Positions 1 through 4,982 of a stretch of 5,966 bases of DNA are shown piece by piece; position 1 is the stretch's first letter, and every line of letters begins with the position of its first letter. The notes beneath the pieces are model-generated. The model had not been told where the DNA came from and did no database searches. It was given only the letters and a program-made list of their open reading frames with translations. The translations under genes and the position numbers were made by a program. Origin of the DNA: JBDRLV01 sp043812755. GTDB lineage: Bacteria > Patescibacteriota > Patescibacteriia > UBA9934 > GWF2-40-263. The DNA lies in NCBI GenBank assembly GCA_043812755.1, contig JBDRLV010000004.1, positions 1 through 5,966 on the forward strand. The letters run 5' to 3'.

Positions 1-576
1 TCCAAAAAAACTGGAGCTTCTTGGATTTCAGCTGATATGATTGAATCTATGATTTTGCCATATATTCCAAATAGCAAGCTAGAAACAATGTTCCCAAAAC
101 GAATTATCAGAAAGCAAACAAAACAGAGTAATGATTTGATGTATTCAAAATACACTATCAAACAGATAGCAGAAGCATATATAAGGCAAGCAAAATCATC
201 GTGGGATGCAATCGAAATGGCGGTTGAAGTTGCAATTTATGAAAATCACGACCTTATTATTGAAGGACACCAAGTTCATCCTGCACTTATTTCAAAAATG
301 ATAAAAAGATTCGCTAAACAAATCAAAGGGCTTGTTATTACAAGGCATGACACTAATATGGTCGCAAAATGTTCTCGAAAATTCGCGACAAAGAACGACT
401 GGTTTACATGCAAAACAAAAAATTCTGATGCTGATATTAAAATTGCCAGAATGATATGCGTCTACAGTGAATACTTCACCAAAGAAGCTGAAATTAATAA
501 AATCAATATTATCAATGTAGATAATAATTTCAAAAAACAAATTAAACACGCTGTTCTAGATCTTGTCGCAAAATGA
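1..576 (+). CDS. P-loop nucleotide kinase-like protein, C-terminal part (5' end outside window)
   Basis: The frame is open from base 1 to a TGA stop at 574-576, giving 191 visible residues. The first ATG is at 37, but the residues before it (SKKTGASWISAD) read as coding and resemble the strand that follows a Walker A loop in P-loop kinases, so the true start and the nucleotide-binding loop are probably upstream of the window. Later segments fit the same fold: LIIEGHQVHP is a Walker B-like hydrophobic strand ending in an acidic residue, LVITRHD is the next strand, KNDWF...ICVYSEYF resembles a LID helix region, and the end (INVDNNFKKQIKHAVLDLV) is the usual final strand and helix. The overall pattern recalls 2-phosphoglycerate kinase-like or zeta-toxin-like small-molecule kinases, but the substrate cannot be told. 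Its stop overlaps the next start (ATGA), which suggests translational coupling with the transpeptidase gene. Confidence 0.7.
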   Translation, partial: SKKTGASWISADMIESMILPYIPNSKLETMFPKRIIRKQTKQSNDLMYSKYTIKQIAEAYIRQAKSSWDAIEMAVEVAIYENHDLIIEGHQVHPALISKMIKRFAKQIKGLVITRHDTNMVAKCSRKFATKNDWFTCKTKNSDADIKIARMICVYSEYFTKEAEINKINIINVDNNFKKQIKHAVLDLVAK

Positions 577-1940
577 ATATGAATAAAAAGATAATAATTG
601 AAGAAACTGTGTCTGTACTATTGTTATGTATTGTTATTGTCGCTGTATTAACACTGCCAATAGCACAAGCACATGACAATCATTTTATTAATATCAAAAT
701 TCAAAATGCAAACAATGTAATTGGTGGTTTTACTTTTCCATTAAAAAATTATCTTTCTGGCGTTAGTATTGCAGTGGCAGATTTGGGAACAGATGGAAAT
801 GAGGAAATACTGATCGGTGATGGAATAGGAAACGCGCCTTATATTCATGTGTTACGTCAAGACGGATCAGAGATTGGAAAATTCCTCGCTTACGCTCCAA
901 ATATGGGAGTTGGAATAAATGTTGAAGCATGTGATCTTGATGGTGATGGAATAAATGAAATTATCGCTTCCCCTCAAAAAGGTGGAGGACCTCACATTAG
1001 AATTTTTAATAACATTGGTAAAGCAATTGATGCTGGTGGATTCTTTGCTTATCAAGAAAACTTCACAAGCGGCGTAAATCTCGCGTGTGGAAATATTGAT
1101 GATGACCCACAGGATGAATTAATCACACTCCCAGCTACTGGTGGTGGCCCACATGTAAAAATTTGGAAGATGAATCATGGCGAAATGAAACTTCACAATG
1201 AATTTTTTGCTCAAGAAAAAAATAATCTGCAAGGACTTGTGGGGTTGATTGTTGACAAAAAAATATTTCTTGCAACACAACATGGCGAAATTGCAAAAAT
1301 AAATACATATGTTATCCACAACCTAGCAACACCAAAAAAACAAGAAGAAGTTTCAATTAATGCTTACGGAATTGTAAACTTATTTTTACAAAATGACAGA
1401 ATTAAAATTGCAACAACCAATGGAACAATTATTGATTTAGAATCGAAACAAACAACAAATCATGATGGAGAAAAGTTTTCAACAGTGCAGGCAATTCACA
1501 CAAAAACGAACTCACAAAACAATTTGATTATCGCTCCATTTAGACCCATGTTTCAAAACGATAAGTCTGAAAAAACTATTATTATTGACCTTTCGAAACA
1601 ACAACTTTTTGCCTATGAATCAGGGGTTCTGGCACACACTTTCCCAATCTCATCAGCACGGAAACCTTGGATAACACCTGCCAGAAATACACGAATATTA
1701 GCAAAAATTTACGAAGTACACTATGCATGGTTCTATGCATCTGGAAGCCAAGAAAACTATGATCTTGGTTGGGTGCCATATAATCTTCGTATCTTTCCGC
1801 ATATCTATATTCATTATGCACCATGGCATAACAATTTCGGTCATCCAATGAGCCATGGATGTGTGAATGTTGCGCTTGATAATATGAAATGGATTTATAA
1901 TTGGGCAGTAGAAGGAATTCCAGTTGAGGTGCGTAATTAA
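573..1940 (+). CDS. Exported FG-GAP repeat protein with C-terminal L,D-transpeptidase (YkuD) domain
   Basis: This 455-residue protein should be exported and cross-link or otherwise edit peptidoglycan. Residues 1-33 look like a signal peptide: a short Lys-containing N-terminus, a hydrophobic core at about 15-30, and an AQA cleavage site before His34. Three FG-GAP/VCBS-like repeats follow at about 66-102, 117-148 and 169-198. Each has a D-rich calcium-type loop (best DLDGDGINE, 121-129) and a GGGPH-type turn. Residues 200-330 look like degenerate beta-propeller blades. The YkuD domain spans about 334-453 and keeps the catalytic motif: His414 followed by WHNNFGHPMSHGCVNV, with Cys430 as the expected nucleophile next to His428 and Gly429. 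The start at 573 overlaps the upstream stop by 4 nt; a second ATG at 579 is an alternative. No Shine-Dalgarno motif is visible. The repeats may anchor or position the enzyme on the surface (inference). Confidence 0.9.
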   Translation: MNMNKKIIIEETVSVLLLCIVIVAVLTLPIAQAHDNHFINIKIQNANNVIGGFTFPLKNYLSGVSIAVADLGTDGNEEILIGDGIGNAPYIHVLRQDGSEIGKFLAYAPNMGVGINVEACDLDGDGINEIIASPQKGGGPHIRIFNNIGKAIDAGGFFAYQENFTSGVNLACGNIDDDPQDELITLPATGGGPHVKIWKMNHGEMKLHNEFFAQEKNNLQGLVGLIVDKKIFLATQHGEIAKINTYVIHNLATPKKQEEVSINAYGIVNLFLQNDRIKIATTNGTIIDLESKQTTNHDGEKFSTVQAIHTKTNSQNNLIIAPFRPMFQNDKSEKTIIIDLSKQQLFAYESGVLAHTFPISSARKPWITPARNTRILAKIYEVHYAWFYASGSQENYDLGWVPYNLRIFPHIYIHYAPWHNNFGHPMSHGCVNVALDNMKWIYNWAVEGIPVEVRN

Positions 1941-2004
1941 TTAAGTGGACGGGTCATAGAGCGGAAAATAGCTAATTTTTTTCAAATATATTTCTCAAAA
2001 TCTA

Positions 2005-2050
2005 ATCACTCAAACACCTCATCACTCAAACACCTCATCACTCAAACACC
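2005..2050 (+). repeat. 16-bp tandem direct repeat, 2.9 copies
   Basis: The unit ATCACTCAAACACCTC occurs at 2005-2020 and 2021-2036 with no mismatch, and its first 14 bases recur at 2037-2050. It is non-coding and the unit is not a multiple of three. The last copy ends 20 bp upstream of the -35 element of the H1-like promoter, so it could be a cluster of protein-binding sites, or simply a slippage-prone repeat. Confidence 0.95.
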
Positions 2051-2061
2051 ATTCTACTATT

Positions 2062-2085
2062 AAAAAACTCTTTAAAGTTTTTTTT
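2062..2085 (+). terminator. Weak A/T-rich hairpin with T-tract, possible terminator of the upstream operon
   Basis: AAAAAACT (2062-2069) pairs perfectly with AGTTTTTT (2076-2083) around a 6-nt loop, and eight T residues run from 2078 to 2085. The stem has a single G:C pair, so as an intrinsic terminator it would be weak. It overlaps the -35 element of the next promoter, and the symmetry could instead reflect a regulator-binding site or chance in an A/T-rich stretch. Confidence 0.35.
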
Positions 2086-2099
2086 ATTTGCGTTATAAT
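2071..2099 (+). promoter_or_regulatory. Sigma70-type promoter of the H1-like gene
   Basis: A perfect -10 hexamer TATAAT lies at 2094-2099. With the ideal 17-bp spacer, the -35 position at 2071-2076 reads TTTAAA, matching TTGACA at four of six positions. Transcription would start near 2105-2107, giving a leader of roughly 125-130 nt before the ATG at 2233. The only downstream plus-strand gene is the H1-like one. Confidence 0.65.
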
Positions 2100-2112
2100 A
2101 TAACTAATCCAG

Positions 2113-2141
2113 AAAATATTATCTTGCGTCAATAATATTTT
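2113..2141 (+). promoter_or_regulatory. Leader hairpin 1 (10-bp perfect stem)
   Basis: AAAATATTAT (2113-2122) is exactly complementary to ATAATATTTT (2132-2141), with a 9-nt loop CTTGCGTCA. The stem is entirely A:T, so it is long but soft. It begins just after the predicted transcription start and ends directly before an isolated GGGAGGA. Confidence 0.6.
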
Positions 2142-2148
2142 GGGAGGA
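2142..2148 (+). promoter_or_regulatory. Isolated Shine-Dalgarno-like GGGAGGA far upstream of the H1-like start
   Basis: GGGAGGA is a near-perfect anti-16S match, the only one I see near any start in this window. It is 84 nt upstream of the ATG at 2233 and lies unpaired between two hairpins. It could serve a short leader frame (ATG at 2168, six codons, TAA at 2186-2188; or TTG at 2150 in the same frame), or act as a ribosome standby site. None of these is established. Confidence 0.35.
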
Positions 2149-2169
2149 ATTGCAAATATTATTTGCAAT
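2149..2169 (+). promoter_or_regulatory. Leader hairpin 2 (9-bp perfect stem, 3-nt loop)
   Basis: ATTGCAAAT (2149-2157) pairs perfectly with ATTTGCAAT (2161-2169) around ATT. Its last three bases are shared with the next palindrome, so hairpins 2 and 3 compete slightly for 2167-2169. As DNA it is a dyad that could bind a dimeric regulator. Confidence 0.65.
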
Positions 2170-2184
2170 GCTCGATCGAGCATT
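2167..2184 (+). promoter_or_regulatory. Leader hairpin 3: 18-bp perfect palindrome
   Basis: AATGCTCGATCGAGCATT is a perfect 18-bp inverted repeat with no spacer. As RNA it gives a 7-bp stem with a GATC tetraloop, followed by TTTTAATT, which slightly resembles an attenuator. As DNA it has the look of an operator for a homodimeric repressor, placed about 60 bp downstream of the expected transcription start. Confidence 0.7.
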
Positions 2185-2205
2185 TTAATTCTTAACACTG
2201 CTCAC

Positions 2206-2220
2206 GAGACATTGTGTCTC
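2206..2220 (+). promoter_or_regulatory. Leader hairpin 4 (6-bp stem, 3-nt loop)
   Basis: GAGACA (2206-2211) pairs with TGTCTC (2215-2220) around TTG. It ends 12 nt before the H1-like ATG and is followed by the unstructured A-rich AACAAAAAAAAT, which would leave the start codon accessible. Confidence 0.6.
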
Positions 2221-2232
2221 AACAAAAAAAAT

Positions 2233-2406
2233 ATGGCAGCAAAGAAAAAGGCTAAGAAGCCAGCAAAGCGCAAGGCAGCTCCAAAGAAGAAAGCAGCTAA
2301 AAAGCCAGCAAAGCGCAAGGCAGCAAAGCGCAAGCCAGCTAAGAAAGCAAAGAAGCCAGCAAAGCGCAAACCAGCAAAGCGCAAAGCTAAGAAAGGCAAG
2401 AAGTAA
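2233..2406 (+). CDS. Histone H1-like Lys/Ala/Pro-rich DNA-binding protein, 57 aa
   Basis: The protein is built from only six residue types: by hand count 28 Lys, 5 Arg, 16 Ala, 6 Pro, 1 Gly and 1 Met, so 33 of 57 residues are basic. The repeated motif KKPAKRK occurs at residues 8-14, 23-29 and 40-46, and AKRK at five places. This is the composition of bacterial histone H1-like proteins (chlamydial Hc1/Hc2 tails, the AlgP C-terminus), which bind DNA non-specifically through a disordered, neutralising tail; a role in nucleoid compaction is likely. There is no globular domain. I chose ATG 2233 because everything after it is homogeneous H1-like sequence, while the in-frame stretch upstream (from TTG 2140) is hairpin-encoded and unlike it. 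There is no Shine-Dalgarno motif directly upstream, only an A-rich run. It has its own promoter and terminator, so it is monocistronic. Confidence 0.88.
   Translation: MAAKKKAKKPAKRKAAPKKKAAKKPAKRKAAKRKPAKKAKKPAKRKPAKRKAKKGKK
2257..2369 (+). repeat. Internal coding repeat in the H1-like gene
   Basis: A 23-nt sequence starting AAGCCAGCAAAGCGCAAGG occurs identically at 2257-2279 and 2302-2324, exactly 15 codons apart. Its first 17 nt recur at 2353-2369, 17 codons after the second copy. Identity at nucleotide level, including synonymous positions, points to recent duplication or slippage, not only to protein-level constraint. Confidence 0.9.
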
Positions 2407-2419
2407 ATCACTTCAAATT

Positions 2420-2459
2420 AAAAACACCTTCAACAAGACGCAGTAGAGGGTGTTTTTTT
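2420..2459. terminator. Bidirectional intrinsic terminator between convergent genes
   Basis: AAAAACACCTTC (2420-2431) pairs with GAGGGTGTTTTT (2446-2457) around a 14-nt loop, with one G:U wobble, and continues into a T-run ending at 2459. Read from the other strand the A-tract becomes the T-tract, so the same element can end both the H1-like transcript, whose stop is 14 bp upstream, and the minus-strand operon, whose last stop codon is at 2462-2464. Confidence 0.88.
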
Positions 2460-2461
2460 GT

Positions 2462-3745
2462 TTAGAATGACAAGGTAGATTGTGTTGCTGGTTTTAGGCC
2501 TGCTTTACCAAATACTTTGACTGATCCGAATATTCCATCATATCCTGGAGTCGCTTCAACCTGACCCTCGCGAACTCGACGAATGGCTTCTGCTATATTT
2601 GAATTGCCTGCATACTTTATTATCTGTTCAATCGGAGTATCAAGAAGTAGGGCAAACTCATTTGCAACATTATTTGTCAGGTTTATATACTCAGCTTCAA
2701 CTTTTTTTGATGTAGTTGACTTAACTCCATAACTCTCAGCAATAAGTTCTGCAAGTGGCACAATATACTTAAATGAAATCTTTTTATTTTTTACTGAATC
2801 AGAATCTCGATCAGACAGCTCGCTGACGCGATAGTTTGTACCAAGTGTCATTTTCTTTTTGCACTCAGGGCAGCGATAGTCATGCTTCTTACTCTCTTTT
2901 GGATGACATGAAAACTTACAATTGGCGCATCCATCGAAATGATACTTTCCTTCTTCTGGAAAAAACTCTATTGTATATTTGAATTTTGACTTATCCTGCT
3001 CGCGCAAAATCCTTACAAACTCATCATAACTCGGTTCCTCATCAACCTCAAAAACATTTGCCTCACGCCCTAGATTGCGCGGAGAGTGTGCGTCCGAGCC
3101 TGAGATTAGTACAATCTTATCTAGCTGAGACAACTGCCAGTTCATAGGTGGATCAGATGAAAGCCCTGTCTCAATCGCATAAATATACTTGGTCATGCTA
3201 CCAAAACACTCCTCAATTGAATCAAAGCCACTCTTAGAACCAAATATAGCATACCAAGGTGTCCAAGCGTGTGCAGGAACAATTATTATCTTCTCGTCAA
3301 TTTCTTTTAACAGCTTGTATAAATCCTCCGAATCAATACCAAGGATCGGCCTTCCATCAGACTTGAGATTAAAATCACGATTAGTTAGCTCTTTGATGAC
3401 TTTCTCACATGTCTCAATTGAAGGAGAAAAAACCAAATTATGAATTCTGCGGCACTTGTCTCCCTTTTTGTATATCTGACTCAACTCCTGCACAAGCATA
3501 AACTCTGTGTCATTGCGAGGAGCCAAAGGCGACGAAGCAATCTTCTTGAGACGATAAATGCCCTGACGCACTTCCTCAAGTTGTTCTTTAATATCAGAAA
3601 ACCACTGTGGATGTGTCCAATCCCCAGTAGCAACAATATCTATCCCCTTGCGCTCGCACCAACTCGCAATGGTTGGCAACTCAAGCTCGCCAGAGCATGC
3701 TCGGGAATACTTTGAATGTATATGCCAGTCAACAATGTAGCGCAT
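2462..3745 (-). CDS. Endonuclease Q-like PHP-domain DNA repair nuclease
   Basis: This 427-residue protein matches endonuclease Q in layout and length. In the family, the enzyme nicks DNA 5' of deaminated bases (uracil, hypoxanthine, xanthine) and abasic sites. The PHP metal site is well preserved: DWHIHSKYS with His8 and His10, GDWTH with Asp42 and His45, Glu87 (VQEL), His102 (RRIHN), His159 (VPAHAWTP), Glu192 (IETG), and Asp218 and His220 (GSDAHS). A zinc-ribbon-like segment follows, with Cys273/Cys276 and Cys292/Cys295 (spare Cys280/His281 between), then RVSELSDR, a helical region, and the family's PGYDG motif at 400-404. Residues 68-80 are an in-frame insertion derived from a dispersed repeat. 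The start at 3745 is 1 nt after the upstream stop, so it is the distal gene of an operon. No Shine-Dalgarno motif is visible. Archaeal-type nucleases of this kind are patchily spread in bacteria, which suggests transfer at some point. Confidence 0.88.
   Translation of the reverse strand: MRYIVDWHIHSKYSRACSGELELPTIASWCERKGIDIVATGDWTHPQWFSDIKEQLEEVRQGIYRLKKIASSPLAPRNDTEFMLVQELSQIYKKGDKCRRIHNLVFSPSIETCEKVIKELTNRDFNLKSDGRPILGIDSEDLYKLLKEIDEKIIIVPAHAWTPWYAIFGSKSGFDSIEECFGSMTKYIYAIETGLSSDPPMNWQLSQLDKIVLISGSDAHSPRNLGREANVFEVDEEPSYDEFVRILREQDKSKFKYTIEFFPEEGKYHFDGCANCKFSCHPKESKKHDYRCPECKKKMTLGTNYRVSELSDRDSDSVKNKKISFKYIVPLAELIAESYGVKSTTSKKVEAEYINLTNNVANEFALLLDTPIEQIIKYAGNSNIAEAIRRVREGQVEATPGYDGIFGSVKVFGKAGLKPATQSTLSF
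3508..3543 (-). repeat. Dispersed palindromic repeat element inserted in frame in the endonuclease Q gene
   Basis: The 36 bp here, beginning on the plus strand TGTCATTGCGAGGAGCCAAA and ending GACGAAGCAATCTT, are of the widespread repeat type usually seen as TGTCATTGCGAGGAGCGAAG...GACGAAGCAATC in many unrelated bacteria and metagenomes. The ends carry inverted ATTGC/GCAAT arms and the centre a GCC/GGC pairing. In the gene frame it encodes IASSPLAPRND, and on the opposite strand VIARSQRRRSN, both familiar translations of this repeat. It is a multiple of three in length and leaves the frame intact, between a PHP helix and the metal-binding Glu87 strand. The family assignment rests on recognition of the sequence, not on a search. 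Confidence 0.75.
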
Positions 3746-3746
3746 A

Positions 3747-4970
3747 CTAGGCTGCTTGATTAGATTCTGCTTGTTCCCTTCGCTTCATCTCTTCTTTTCT
3801 TTTTTGATCTTTTTCTGCTCTCATCTTTTTATCACTAATCCTTGTTAGATAGCTACCATCTTGAAGCATACTCCTAAAGGTAGTTAGATTTTGAACAGCA
3901 ACCTCAACCGCATCTACACCATATAAATTACTCAGCACGAATTCAATATCACTTTGAGCTAATTGTAAAATCCATTCCTGATCTTCAACCTCTTTTTCTA
4001 ACAATACCCTTACTTGTTCAAGTAGTTTATATACTTCACTGATAACATTTTTTTCAACTTTTTTATATTTCTGAGAGTACAGTCTTTGAACAGTTTTTGA
4101 ATACAACTGATCAAGAACACGATAAAGCCTATATCTCTCAATAATCTTACCAACTTTCTGCTTACCTACCTTTGTTTTACCTTCTGTAAGTTTATTTCGG
4201 AGTCGTTCAAGATCATAAATAGCCACCTCAATAAACACCCCCTGTGGATCACTGCCTTTGGGCAAATCTGTTGGAATAAAATTAAGTGCTGGATGAATTG
4301 GAAAAACCCCTGCCTCAGCCATTTTTAATATTATCCCATCAGGACTTTGCTTTTTTATTTTTATAATAAATTTCTCAATACATTCTTCTTCTCTACCAGG
4401 CGGAGACTCCAACAAGTCTGTTCCAAATTTTTCTGCCATTTGTTGATCAGCTTCTGCAAAAGCCAAGTGCCCCACCTCCGCGTCTGCCCCATCTTTTAAT
4501 TGCATCCGTCCACTTGCCCCAGGCTCAATTTGTGAAAAACTCATATCATATGCTTTTTGAACTATCTCATCACGTTCTACTTGTAACTTCGAGTCGCCTT
4601 GTACTGCCTCTGAAACCGTAACAGGTCTACCTTCTTCATAATTAAATTCATATTTATTACTTTCTTTACTGATTCTCGGATCATGTGCAGCTGAAATACG
4701 TACTACAGAATCAGGAAAAGCCTCATTTACAAGTTTATGCTGATAATATTTTACCTTGTGCCAAAAAGGAGATGTTGGAGAGATGTTTGATTCCGAATCA
4801 TAAGTAGCACCTTGAATACCATTTTCAGGATGCCTGCCGCGCCACTGTTTTGCAAAATATTCCTTACCGTTTAATACAATCGGATGCAAAACACCTTCTT
4901 CGCCTAATATCCGCTTTTCTTTTGGCGTTTCTTCAATTTTTCGATTAATGCTCTCTGGTGTTAATGGCAT
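3747..4970 (-). CDS. Conserved protein of unknown function, possibly protein kinase-like fold (paralogue B)
   Basis: I do not recognise this 407-residue family. It has no signal peptide or membrane segment, so it should be cytoplasmic. Its most conserved block, by comparison with the adjacent paralogue, is residues 221-266: GVFPIHPALNFIP, then PKGSDPQG and FIEVAIYDLERL. The N-terminal half has features that could match a divergent kinase-like fold: an EYFAKQW strand with Lys41 where a beta3 lysine would sit, a helix at about 70-85 ending NEAFPD, and VTVSEAVQGD (117-126), which looks like a hinge strand. HPALN (226-230) and Asp253 would then be catalytic-loop and metal positions, but the usual catalytic Asp is not evident. 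Residues 275-375 are mostly helical, and the tail (378-407) is a highly charged, probably coiled or disordered segment. It follows its paralogue after 12 nt and precedes the endonuclease Q gene by 1 nt. No Shine-Dalgarno motif precedes ATG 4970. Confidence 0.8.
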   Translation of the reverse strand: MPLTPESINRKIEETPKEKRILGEEGVLHPIVLNGKEYFAKQWRGRHPENGIQGATYDSESNISPTSPFWHKVKYYQHKLVNEAFPDSVVRISAAHDPRISKESNKYEFNYEEGRPVTVSEAVQGDSKLQVERDEIVQKAYDMSFSQIEPGASGRMQLKDGADAEVGHLAFAEADQQMAEKFGTDLLESPPGREEECIEKFIIKIKKQSPDGIILKMAEAGVFPIHPALNFIPTDLPKGSDPQGVFIEVAIYDLERLRNKLTEGKTKVGKQKVGKIIERYRLYRVLDQLYSKTVQRLYSQKYKKVEKNVISEVYKLLEQVRVLLEKEVEDQEWILQLAQSDIEFVLSNLYGVDAVEVAVQNLTTFRSMLQDGSYLTRISDKKMRAEKDQKRKEEMKRREQAESNQAA

Positions 4971-4982
4971 AATGATAAATAC

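Larger units (their letters stand above)
1941..2232. other. Intergenic region with tandem repeat, promoter and structured leader
   Basis: About 290 bp lie between the transpeptidase stop and the H1-like start. I see no convincing gene here. Shortly after the stop there is a T-run (1976-1982) preceded by a weak GAAAA/TTTTC pairing (1964-1968 with 1979-1983), which could serve as a poor terminator for the upstream operon. Then come the 16-bp tandem repeat, an A/T-rich hairpin, a promoter, and four hairpins leading to the H1-like gene. A TTG at 2140 is in frame with that gene and would extend it by 31 residues, but the extension runs through the hairpins and has no protein-like character. Confidence 0.8.

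Noticed and set aside
1582..1848. Minus-strand frame opposite the transpeptidase domain
   Set aside because: It lies antisense to the conserved YkuD coding region, has no recognisable protein features and no promoter or ribosome site of its own.
2005..2050. CRISPR array
   Set aside because: The repeats are strictly tandem with no spacers, only 16 bp long, and there are no cas genes in the window.
2140..2232. N-terminal extension of the H1-like protein from TTG 2140
   Set aside because: The added 31 residues are encoded by the hairpin region and have a composition unlike the rest; ATG 2233 marks the sharp onset of H1-like sequence.
2461..2490. Possible second repeat fragment at the endonuclease Q 3' end (minus strand TTGTCATTCTAA, giving the STLSF tail)
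   Set aside because: Only about ten bases resemble the end of TGTCATTCTGAG-type repeats, which is too short to separate from chance.
3189..3715. Two plus-strand frames inside the endonuclease Q gene
   Set aside because: They are antisense to a well-conserved gene and show no family features of their own; the ARSQRRRSN stretch in one is just the opposite-strand reading of the dispersed repeat.
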